Below are positions 13,970 to 19,479 of a stretch of 21,802 nt of DNA, piece by piece (within the stretch, counting starts at the first letter, position 1; every line of letters starts with the position of its first letter). A model generated the notes under the pieces. It did not search any database. It was given only the letters and a program-made list of their open reading frames with translations, and was not told where the DNA came from. The stretch is from a virus, in the IMG/VR virus record IMGVR_UViG_3300009151_000461, positions 1-21,802 of that record, one strand, 5' to 3'. A program made the translations under genes and the position numbers.

Positions 13970-14515
13970 ATGCTTGATAATTCTTTTTCTGCCTCTGGAG
14001 GAGCCAATGATTTCAACCCAGCCAATGTAACTCACTTTCAACAAGAAGTGATTACGTCGATTACTGAACTCCAGGGCCAGAAAAAACTCACAGATGTTGA
14101 GATTACCAAGCTAGAAGAATCCGCCGCCGACACAAAAGATCATTTAAAGTCATTAGAAAAGACTATTTCCGAGATCCGAGAAATGGCCAGGGATGCCAAA
14201 CATATCAGTATCGGTGTTGACGGTAGGAACGGGTTAAGAGGTACTCTTGATAATCTGACAAAGGAAGTATCTAAATTATCCTCAGATGTGCAGACTGTCA
14301 AAAAAGCCGCTGACGATTATGTGGGTACGAAAGATTTCTTGAAAAGGGTTATACTTGGTTCTTTCATGGGGATCGTAGGTCAGGTCGCTTTTGCTGCGTG
14401 GTATGTATCAGCGCAGCACACACAGCAAGAGTCCCTGAAGGCTGATGTGGGCAGGTTGTTAGCCAGGATGGATAGGCAGGCTGATGCGAACAACCCTAGA
14501 GCTTTGTTGAAATAG
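13970..14515 (+). CDS. Coiled-coil protein with one membrane segment
   Basis: 181 aa. Residues about 25-115 are a long coiled coil with heptads (KKLTDVEITKLEESAADTK and similar). Residues about 127-148 (VILGSFMGIVGQVAFAAWYV) form a transmembrane helix, followed by a short basic tail. No Shine-Dalgarno is present. TATTAT ends 6 nt before the ATG, which would fit a leaderless start, but no -35 is visible. A role as spanin-like, tail-anchor or superinfection protein is open. It ends against the structured region at 14516-14758. Confidence 0.8.
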   Translation: MLDNSFSASGGANDFNPANVTHFQQEVITSITELQGQKKLTDVEITKLEESAADTKDHLKSLEKTISEIREMARDAKHISIGVDGRNGLRGTLDNLTKEVSKLSSDVQTVKKAADDYVGTKDFLKRVILGSFMGIVGQVAFAAWYVSAQHTQQESLKADVGRLLARMDRQADANNPRALLK

Positions 14516-14524
14516 CTGACGGCT

Positions 14525-14548
14525 AAAAAAAGCGCTGTTAACGCTTTT
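14525..14548 (-). terminator. Intrinsic terminator (better on the minus strand)
   Basis: AAAAGCG and CGCTTTT form a 7-bp stem with a 7-nt loop. On the minus strand seven U follow; on the plus strand only four. It can end the minus-strand RNA from the 62-aa gene or the RNA below, and perhaps the plus-strand gene ending at 14515. Confidence 0.75.
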
Positions 14549-14735
14549 ACTCCATTGCCTATAATTCATAGGTTGAAGATTTTCACCCTGGGCACAGCCT
14601 TAATCCGGGTTTGAGGCGCATCTTGTTCGCCTTTAGCTAGGTGGACCATTCGGTCACTTTTCATGATTACAGATCATACTATAGCCTCTCTCGCCGCCTC
14701 GAGGTTTGCTATAGCTGATTAAACTGTAATCGAAA
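14525..14735 (-). ncRNA. Candidate structured RNA with six consecutive hairpins
   Basis: No convincing gene lies between 14516 and 14758. Read on the minus strand, the order is: a long two-part hairpin (GATTACAG 14731-14724 with CTGTAATC, enclosing CTATAGC/GCTATAG and a CTC/GAG stem), GTGACC/GGTCCAC, GGCG/CGCC, ACCCGG/CCAGGGT, CCTAT/ATAGG, then a terminator with U7. It could be a free RNA, a processed 3' UTR of the 62-aa gene, or a plus-strand RNA. It does not fit tRNA or tmRNA, and I do not recognise the family. Strand is inferred from the U7 tract. Confidence 0.5.
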
Positions 14736-14758
14736 AAACCTAGCATGTACTTCGGCGG

Positions 14759-14947
14759 TTAATCAACAACCTCTTGCGAGATCGTTGTTTTTATTATCCG
14801 GTACTGCTTAATTGTTTTTTCTTGCCGACTTTGCATTCTAAGCTGCTGGATGTAATCCAGCCCGCTTTCCAACATCAGAAAAGAACGGACGGTCTCCCAT
14901 CCGTTCCAATTATCCAGGGTCTGCACCTCAAAATAGATAGTTTCCAT
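14759..14947 (-). CDS. Small phage protein, unknown function
   Basis: 62 aa. The layout (a strand METIYFEVQTL, then WNGWETVRSF, a helix GLDYIQQLRMQ, a final strand QYRIIKTTI) resembles small alpha/beta phage proteins that follow a YxV...GWxxV...YRI pattern; no function is known to me. No Shine-Dalgarno. It is isolated on the minus strand between two plus-strand genes, with an extended -10-like box about 65 nt upstream and the candidate structured RNA directly downstream. Confidence 0.65.
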   Translation of the reverse strand: METIYFEVQTLDNWNGWETVRSFLMLESGLDYIQQLRMQSRQEKTIKQYRIIKTTISQEVVD

Positions 14948-14970
14948 ATTTACTGGTTAGTTAATGGTTT

Positions 14971-15001
14971 TCCGGCATAGCTACATGCTATGAATACCGG
15001 A
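14971..15001. repeat. Hairpin in the divergent region
   Basis: TCCGG-CATAGC (14971-14981) pairs with GCTATG (14987-14992) and CCGGA (14997-15001), with a 4-nt bulge and 5-nt loop. It would lie in the 5' leader of the 62-aa minus-strand gene. No U tract. Confidence 0.65.
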
Positions 15002-15009
15002 TTCAAAGT

Positions 15010-15018
15010 ATTATCCCA
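15010..15018 (-). promoter_or_regulatory. Possible extended -10 promoter for the 62-aa gene
   Basis: On the minus strand TGGGATAAT is TGn followed by GATAAT. No -35 is visible. Transcription would pass through the hairpin at 14971-15001, the 62-aa gene and the structured region. Confidence 0.4.
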
Positions 15019-15038
15019 CAATAACCACTTATAATGGA

Positions 15039-15047
15039 GGGGGGGGG
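15039..15047. repeat. G9 homopolymer tract beside a promoter
   Basis: Nine consecutive G on the plus strand, 3 nt after a TATAAT (15030-15035) and 7 nt upstream of the -35-like TGGACA of the lysis cassette. It is the longest G/C run I found in the window. Confidence 0.9.
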
Positions 15048-15054
15048 TTCAGGC

Positions 15055-15083
15055 TGGACAACAGTCAACGCAACTGCTAGAGT
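15055..15083 (+). promoter_or_regulatory. Promoter of the lysis cassette, probable leaderless start
   Basis: TGGACA (15055-15060), a 17-nt spacer ending TGC, and TAGAGT (15078-15083) form an extended -10 promoter. The ATG of the lipoprotein follows after 6 nt, so the transcript could begin at the A of the ATG. The alternative TATAAT at 15030 lacks a -35. Confidence 0.5.
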
Positions 15084-15089
15084 ACACAT

Positions 15090-15311
15090 ATGAAATTGGG
15101 CTCTAAGTTAATATTTATTATACTAGGACTATTGCTTTCGTCTTGCGCTAAAGATAAAGCTCAGTCTCTGGGCGCACCAATTTCTGTGCCTCCTCCATCT
15201 AGCGACACAAGTTCGCTCGGTAATAATATCAACGAGCTAGACACTGCCCTTAAAAAGGCGTCTTCTCAAATAGAACGAATCAAGATACTCATCAACTCTA
15301 TACCTGAGTAG
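15090..15311 (+). CDS. Outer-spanin-like lipoprotein
   Basis: 73 aa. A signal peptide of about 18 residues ends in the lipobox LLSSC (Cys at residue 19), so the protein should be lipid-anchored in the outer membrane. The short mature part has a Pro-rich stretch (ISVPPPSSD), common in Rz1-type outer spanins, and a C-terminal helix. It is first in a cassette followed by a coiled-coil membrane protein, a holin-like protein and an endolysin, which supports a spanin role in outer-membrane disruption. There is no Shine-Dalgarno. A general small lipoprotein remains possible. Confidence 0.75.
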   Translation: MKLGSKLIFIILGLLLSSCAKDKAQSLGAPISVPPPSSDTSSLGNNINELDTALKKASSQIERIKILINSIPE

Positions 15312-15314
15312 CCT

Positions 15315-15845
15315 ATGCGAAATCTATCTATTCTATTACTGATTTTGAGTTGTCACGCTGCACTAGCAACAGGAGAATGCAAATCTTTTAACTCACAGCT
15401 CAAGCATAAGCTAGCCTTTGAGATAGGCGCTCTTGATGCCTCATTGTCTTCAGCTAAAAACGAAACAGCTCAGCTTAGACAGGATAAAGCTGACATAGAT
15501 GTTAAACTGCAGAACATGGAAAACTGGGGTAACGAGCAAGAGAAACAAAAGAATGCTTACTATGCGCAGCTTGTCGTCAAAACAAACGATGTAGCTAAAG
15601 CGCAAGCAAAGGTAGATCTTGAAAAAGAGAACAGCAAATCCACTCTAGTCAGATATCATAGAGTTAAATCGTTACTTGGTTATATCGTGGGGCTCGTTTT
15701 CACTTTCCTATATCTTCATTTTGGAGCAAATACAATAGCTACAATACTCACTGTTGTGGCTGGGCCATGGGCGTTCATGCTGCGTTTCGTAGGACCTGTC
15801 GCAGCTTTCGGGGTCGGCTACATGGGGGTAAATTTATTTTTCTAA
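15315..15845 (+). CDS. Coiled-coil membrane protein of the lysis cassette (inner-spanin candidate)
   Basis: 176 aa. An N-terminal signal or anchor (about 3-19) is followed by a coiled coil (about 25-112, for example NETAQLRQDKADIDVKLQNM). Two hydrophobic segments follow (about 118-138 and 140-172). Classic inner spanins have an N-terminal helix and a periplasmic coiled coil, so the extra C-terminal membrane part is unusual. If the signal is cleaved, the protein would be a periplasmic coil tethered by its C-terminus. It starts 3 nt after the lipoprotein stop, so translation is probably coupled. Function is inferred from position. Confidence 0.75.
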   Translation: MRNLSILLLILSCHAALATGECKSFNSQLKHKLAFEIGALDASLSSAKNETAQLRQDKADIDVKLQNMENWGNEQEKQKNAYYAQLVVKTNDVAKAQAKVDLEKENSKSTLVRYHRVKSLLGYIVGLVFTFLYLHFGANTIATILTVVAGPWAFMLRFVGPVAAFGVGYMGVNLFF

Positions 15846-15848
15846 GGT

Positions 15849-16283
15849 ATGTTTAGTAAATTAGCAAATATCGCAAAGACAGCTGCATCTTTTCTTCAAA
15901 ATGGTGTAGCTCCTCCTGGTACTCCTCCTGAGCAAAAGCAAGAGATGGAAAACATGAATCATCTAGCTTCTAAGAAGTTTTTTATTACTTTCTCAGGCTT
16001 TATCATTCTTGGAGTATTCTATGCCTCTAGTATAGCTGTACTGTTTTCTATGAGCAAAACACCAGAGCTTATTGTCCCGTTCTCTACAATGTTCGCAAAA
16101 TCAATTGAGGTATTTGCAACCATTATGGCTGTCTATATTGGGGGACAGGCTGTTGTAGATCTTAAGTACAATAGCACTAGCAGCGCATCTGTACAGCAAA
16201 CAATTCAAACAGTAGACATCACTCAAAAGATTGTCGGTAATGATAAAGAGGACGACTACGAGTTACACGAAGAAGAGGAATAA
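15849..16283 (+). CDS. Holin-like membrane protein
   Basis: 144 aa. A polar, Pro-rich N-terminus (APPGTPPEQKQE) is followed by two hydrophobic segments (about 43-66, FFITFSGFIILGVFYASSI, and about 80-103, SIEVFATIMAVYIGGQAVV) and a very acidic tail (KEDDYELHEEEE). Two membrane helices directly before an endolysin fit a holin, which makes inner-membrane holes at a set time. AAGG lies almost at the ATG. It ends 1 nt before the endolysin start. Placement within a lysis cassette is good evidence; holin families are too diverse to name this one. Confidence 0.72.
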   Translation: MFSKLANIAKTAASFLQNGVAPPGTPPEQKQEMENMNHLASKKFFITFSGFIILGVFYASSIAVLFSMSKTPELIVPFSTMFAKSIEVFATIMAVYIGGQAVVDLKYNSTSSASVQQTIQTVDITQKIVGNDKEDDYELHEEEE

Positions 16284-16284
16284 T

Positions 16285-16884
16285 ATGAAATTTGAGCAAG
16301 AAGGAATAGATTTCATAGTTGAGCAGGAGACTGGTGGTAAAGAATATTACGAGAAAGTATACAAGAGTACTTTTATCTGGCCCAAGGGTATGAGTGGACC
16401 TACAGCGATGGTGGGTATAGACATAGGCTACTACTCGAAAGAAGAAGTGGACGCTATCTTCAAGTCATTAACCACCGAACATGAGCTCGACCTTATTCAG
16501 AATGGTAGGGGCAAAAAAGGACTCATAGCCGAGGCCTATACCAAGAAACTGAAAGGTATAACGTTCACATGGGAAGAATCATTACAAGTATTTGAGATGT
16601 ATATCCTTCCCAAGTTTGTAAGATACACTGTAAGAGCTTTCCCTGGTGTAGAGAAGCTTTGTAGTGGAGCACAGACAGCACTGGTCTCTCTAGTATTCAA
16701 CAGAGGTATGAGTATGCGTGGTCCCACCAGACGAGAGATGGTAGCTATAAAAGAGCTAGTAACTGATAAAAAATATAAAGATATTGCCAATCAGATAAGA
16801 AGCATGAAACGCCTTTGGGAAAAGGGTAATGGGCTTATAGGTAGAAGAGAGCGTGAAGCTAAGCTTGTAGAAAGCTGCCTCTAG
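16285..16884 (+). CDS. Endolysin, GH24/pesticin-like lysozyme
   Basis: 199 aa from ATG 16285, with GAGGA 5 nt upstream; the longer in-frame start overlaps the holin-like gene and is rejected. The N-terminus GIDFIVEQETGGKEYYEK, then MVGIDIGYYSKEEV, and later GAQTALVSLVFNRGMSM, IANQIRSMKRLW and GLIGRREREAKL, match the phage lysozyme-like family that cuts glycan strands of peptidoglycan. E15 is the likely catalytic Glu. There is no signal peptide, so release through the preceding holin-like protein is expected. The stop TAG shares the palindrome CTAG with the stop of the converging gene. Confidence 0.9.
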   Translation: MKFEQEGIDFIVEQETGGKEYYEKVYKSTFIWPKGMSGPTAMVGIDIGYYSKEEVDAIFKSLTTEHELDLIQNGRGKKGLIAEAYTKKLKGITFTWEESLQVFEMYILPKFVRYTVRAFPGVEKLCSGAQTALVSLVFNRGMSMRGPTRREMVAIKELVTDKKYKDIANQIRSMKRLWEKGNGLIGRREREAKLVESCL

Positions 16885-17159
16885 ATCTCCGCTTCTCCAT
16901 CGCCTTCTTCACCACCATAGTTCTCTTGCTCTTCTTTCAGAGCCATGTTCTGCATATGCTTTATAGCTGCAGATATATGGAGTCCGCCAAAGTTAATAAG
17001 TCCCAGTTTAATAACAGGGTTGTCAAACGCTTCGTGAGCATATAGTTCTCCTTTTTCGTTACACACCAGTAATACATAGCCTCTGGTATATTCAGAAAGC
17101 TGTGTTAAAAAACTTTCCGGGATCATGAAACCGTGGTGATTACCGTTATTTTCTTCCAT
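16881..17159 (-). CDS. Small phage protein, unknown function
   Basis: 92 aa. The N-terminus reads MEENNGNHHGFMIPESFL, followed by a strand region (GYVLLVCNEKGELYAHEAF) and a helix, then a Glu/Gly-rich tail (EEQENYGGEEGDGEAEI). The FMIPESFL start feels familiar from phage hypotheticals, but I know no function. It has its own extended -10 promoter 7 nt before the ATG and no Shine-Dalgarno. It converges on the endolysin with a 4-nt overlap. Confidence 0.75.
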   Translation of the reverse strand: MEENNGNHHGFMIPESFLTQLSEYTRGYVLLVCNEKGELYAHEAFDNPVIKLGLINFGGLHISAAIKHMQNMALKEEQENYGGEEGDGEAEI

Positions 17160-17166
17160 ATAACTT

Positions 17167-17175
17167 ATTATAGCA
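17167..17175 (-). promoter_or_regulatory. Extended -10 promoter with leaderless spacing
   Basis: On the minus strand TGC-TATAAT ends 7 nt before the ATG at 17159. Initiation would fall at or within one base of the start codon. The terminator of the upstream operon lies just behind it, so it must drive this gene alone. Confidence 0.65.
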
Positions 17176-17187
17176 TTGCTGATATCT

Positions 17188-17224
17188 AAAAAAAAGGAAA
17201 ACCCCGAAGGATCTTCCTTTTTTT
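17188..17224. terminator. Bidirectional-looking intrinsic terminator
   Basis: AAAAAAAAGGAA (17188-17199) and TTCCTTTTTTT (17214-17224) pair around a 14-nt loop. On the minus strand it lies 13 nt after the stop of the 161-aa gene and ends in U8, so it closes the 18757-17238 operon. Confidence 0.85.
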
Positions 17225-17237
17225 ATAATATTTTATG

Positions 17238-17723
17238 TTAGAACAACAACAGGTATTCCCTTAATTCTTTATCGTTGAGCCGGCGACATATTTCTTCAGA
17301 AGAAACTGTGTTTTTTTCTGAATACTCCCATGTCCTATGTTTTTGCAAGTACATGTAAACCCATTTCGCTTCAATAGGGGAATACTTACATACGTATGTG
17401 CTCTCTGTTCCGAGAGCGTCGTATATTTCTGCAGTACTTTTGTCACTAAATTTATCTTTATATAACCTTCTTATTTGTTCCCTTTCATTGGGTGGCACAT
17501 CACCGAAGCATATAGTTCTATACTCTTTGGAAGAGCGTATACTGTTGAAATTGAACGCCCACATATCCGCGTAAAAATCTTTGTTATGATTGTACTCATC
17601 AAAGACTTCCTTCGCGGCGCGGGCAGCCAACACAGTCGAACCTAGATCGCTATTCGTCGCACAAGCTATTAATACTGATGCCTCCCGCGCGGGTTTCACT
17701 CGCTTTTCCTTTTGATGTCTCAT
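17238..17723 (-). CDS. Unknown soluble phage protein
   Basis: 161 aa from ATG 17723. A GTG at 17699 in the same frame has a better Shine-Dalgarno (AAGGA, 7 nt upstream) and would shorten it by 8 residues, so the exact start is open. The frame overlaps the end of the preceding gene by 50-74 nt. The sequence is helical and charged with many Tyr and Arg (PPNEREQIRRLYKDKFSDKS, VYMYLQKHRTWEY). No motif is recognised. Last gene of its operon. Confidence 0.72.
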   Translation of the reverse strand: MRHQKEKRVKPAREASVLIACATNSDLGSTVLAARAAKEVFDEYNHNKDFYADMWAFNFNSIRSSKEYRTICFGDVPPNEREQIRRLYKDKFSDKSTAEIYDALGTESTYVCKYSPIEAKWVYMYLQKHRTWEYSEKNTVSSEEICRRLNDKELREYLLLF

Positions 17724-18012
17724 TCAGATTAGCCTGTAGTATCAATATTTCTTTCTCTTTGAGAATCAACGCTTCCGTAAGTGCTTCTTCTCTGGATTTA
17801 GCCATCTTGGCTTTCTCCCTGTACACTTCCCTGAAGTCCTGCATCTCCCTGGAAGTGTACTGAATCAACCCCCCAACGGACGCAGCAGACAGCAGTAGTG
17901 TAGTTATTGCTGTGTATAGCACACCAACAGGTACACTACCACTCACCAACTGGTATGCGCCTAGCGCTCCCAGTGATGCTGTGAGTATTATTAATACTTT
18001 TTTTCTTAGCAT
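17650..18012 (-). CDS. Two-helix membrane protein with coiled-coil tail
   Basis: 120 aa from ATG 18012, chosen over a TTG five codons upstream because GGAGAT is well placed 8 nt before it and the previous stop is 1 nt upstream. Hydrophobic helices at about 5-28 and 32-52 are followed by a charged coiled coil (about 55-100, MQDFREVYREKAKMAKSREE, EKEILILQANLNE). The layout is holin- or spanin-like, but it lies far from the lysis cassette and on the other strand. Function unknown. Confidence 0.75.
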   Translation of the reverse strand: MLRKKVLIILTASLGALGAYQLVSGSVPVGVLYTAITTLLLSAASVGGLIQYTSREMQDFREVYREKAKMAKSREEALTEALILKEKEILILQANLNETSKGKASETRAGGISINSLCDE

Positions 18013-18013
18013 A

Positions 18014-18757
18014 TTAAAGATCTCCAAGGGTTAACGTTGTTTTTGACTGAGTAAACTCTTTTCTTTCGAAATGAGGACCGACCAGGACGAACTCGTCGCC
18101 CCTGTCAGAGCACACACCACAATTTACGTCTACACCTGGAAACCATGTTTTAAGAGAATGATTCTCTTTCCGGATTTTGAGTGTGATGTAGTGATATGCT
18201 GCAGTGATCTCACTCTGGCTAAACTCAAACAATTCTCTGTTAGAGTAGATGGGTAGCAATTTTCTGCAAAGTGTTACCCATGTAACCTCTCCGCCATTTT
18301 TGGGAGGAAGAGGTTTCACTACAACGCCATCATTAACAGAGAACCTACTCGGGACGTGACGCAGTTTCACATAAGGCACTCTTGCCGTATATGCCTTAGG
18401 CAAACGACATTTCAACACATGCACTTCTGCATGATCTGCTCCCATGTAGGTTTTCTCAGGGTAGACATCCTGAATTTGACTACATAGCGTGATCAATTCA
18501 TCCGTTGTTGTTATGTACTTGTTTCTCTCATCTGCAATGTACACCATTGGCCGGTTGAATGCGTGGGTGAACAGATGCTTATGCAGCTGTCTACCATTCT
18601 GATCGACATACCTAGCCGAAGCCTCCACCGCACTAACCAACCAAGAGGCATCAATTACTTGTTGCTGCTTTTTATATTCCTGTGTTGCAGCTGTAATAGC
18701 TGCTGTGGGAGTCGAGATTGCCTGTTCCAATTCTTGAGGGATCATTATTCTGTTCAT
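18014..18757 (-). CDS. Unknown phage protein, 247 aa
   Basis: 247 aa. The N-terminal 30 residues are helical (ELEQAISTPTAAITAATQEY). The rest is a globular alpha/beta sequence with no motif I recognise, and a CGVC pair near the C-terminus (VDVNCGVCSDRGDEF). First gene of a three-gene operon (247, 120 and 161 aa) that begins just downstream of the hairpin at 18777-18834 and ends at the terminator at 17188. AAAAAAGAT precedes the ATG without a real Shine-Dalgarno. Confidence 0.8.
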   Translation of the reverse strand: MNRIMIPQELEQAISTPTAAITAATQEYKKQQQVIDASWLVSAVEASARYVDQNGRQLHKHLFTHAFNRPMVYIADERNKYITTTDELITLCSQIQDVYPEKTYMGADHAEVHVLKCRLPKAYTARVPYVKLRHVPSRFSVNDGVVVKPLPPKNGGEVTWVTLCRKLLPIYSNRELFEFSQSEITAAYHYITLKIRKENHSLKTWFPGVDVNCGVCSDRGDEFVLVGPHFERKEFTQSKTTLTLGDL

Positions 18758-18776
18758 ATCTTTTTTGTTTCTTTGC

Positions 18777-18834
18777 GTTTAGAGGAATAAAAAAGGGATC
18801 ACCAACCATAGGTGATCCCTTGAGGGCTCTAAAC
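18777..18834 (-). terminator. Terminator/attenuator hairpin nested in an outer stem
   Basis: On the minus strand GGGATCACC (18819-18811) pairs with GGTGATCCC (18803-18795), 9 bp perfect with a 7-nt loop, followed by U6. An outer pair, GTTTAGAG (18834-18827) and CTCTAAAC (18784-18777), encloses it. It lies between the promoter at 18838-18854 and the gene at 18757, so it could end the upstream operon, attenuate the downstream one, or end a small RNA of about 50 nt. Confidence 0.85.
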
Positions 18835-18837
18835 ATC

Positions 18838-18854
18838 TCAATATATTATACCAA
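18838..18854 (-). promoter_or_regulatory. Extended -10 promoter, second copy of a 17-bp repeat
   Basis: TTGGTATAATATATTGA on the minus strand, identical to the tRNA-operon promoter at 7986-8002. It contains TGG-TATAAT. It lies 11 nt downstream of the 61-aa gene's stop. Predicted start near 18838. Confidence 0.7.
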
Positions 18855-18865
18855 ATTTAAGCTAG

Positions 18866-19051
18866 TTAATCTGCCTGCGCTTGAAGCTGTTTTAGTGTAG
18901 GTGAAAACTTCTCATCTTCATAGCTTTCGAGCAAGCTTTCAACAGCAAGCATTATCTTGCTAAGGTCATCTGGATTATTCAGATTTTCTCTAATCAACGA
19001 AATAACGAACTCACAAGGATTTGCGAGCTCTGACAGTTTTAATCGGCTCAT
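18866..19051 (-). CDS. Small helical phage protein, unknown function
   Basis: 61 aa, starting in an ATGA overlap with the 143-aa gene, which supports it as a real coupled gene. Entirely helical in appearance (MSRLKLSELANPCEFVISLI, then NNPDDLSKIMLAVESLLESY). No motif. It is the last gene of the large right-hand minus-strand operon. Confidence 0.72.
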   Translation of the reverse strand: MSRLKLSELANPCEFVISLIRENLNNPDDLSKIMLAVESLLESYEDEKFSPTLKQLQAQAD

Positions 19052-19479
19052 TCTTCTAGATATATTGGATAGTTTTGTTGGAGGTAGTGCGCAATTGGTT
19101 CTATAGCGTAGCCCGACCGAGCATTCTCTTTTCGTACAAACACACCACCACTACCGGAATACTCTTCAGCCTGATAAACCACAAGCAATGCACCGCCAGA
19201 ATAGAACGCGACAGCCTCAGGCGCGTAATTACCGAACATGTTCACCAGATCGCTGTACAAGTCTGTTCTTTCCAGATATTTAAAAAACATCATTTTACCC
19301 AAGACAAGGCTGTTTTTTGATGTACCTAGGAAAAGCTCCGAGTCTGGTCCGGCTATCTCTAGCACAGGCGACTGACCGTTCTGCTCGAGGTACAGCTCCG
19401 CTTGGGCTCTTACTTTAGCTTTAGTTATTTTAAAATGCTTCGCCACGGCGTCACATACGCCTAGTTGTTCTCGTGTCAT
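19048..19479 (-). CDS. Unknown phage protein downstream of RNA ligase
   Basis: 143 aa. The N-terminal ~35 residues are helical with a helix-turn-helix feel (LGVCDAVAKHFKITKAKVRA), followed by a beta-rich part (GGALLVVYQAEEYSGSGGVF). It starts by ATGA overlap with the RNA ligase stop and ends by ATGA overlap with the 61-aa gene, so all three are translated from one message. Not recognised; a link to RNA repair is suggested only by position. Confidence 0.78.
   Translation of the reverse strand: MTREQLGVCDAVAKHFKITKAKVRAQAELYLEQNGQSPVLEIAGPDSELFLGTSKNSLVLGKMMFFKYLERTDLYSDLVNMFGNYAPEAVAFYSGGALLVVYQAEEYSGSGGVFVRKENARSGYAIEPIAHYLQQNYPIYLEE

Noticed and set aside
13958-13970. Leaderless promoter for the 181-aa gene
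   Set aside because: TATTAT has the right spacing to the ATG, but the whole region is AT-rich and no -35 or TGn element supports it.
14525-14735. tmRNA, tRNA or RNase P RNA in the structured block
   Set aside because: No T-loop sequence, no acceptor stem and no tag-like reading frame or RNase P core were seen on either strand.
16881-16884. Special meaning of the CTAG shared by two converging stop codons
   Set aside because: Convergent genes often end in a shared palindromic CTAG; it needs no further explanation.
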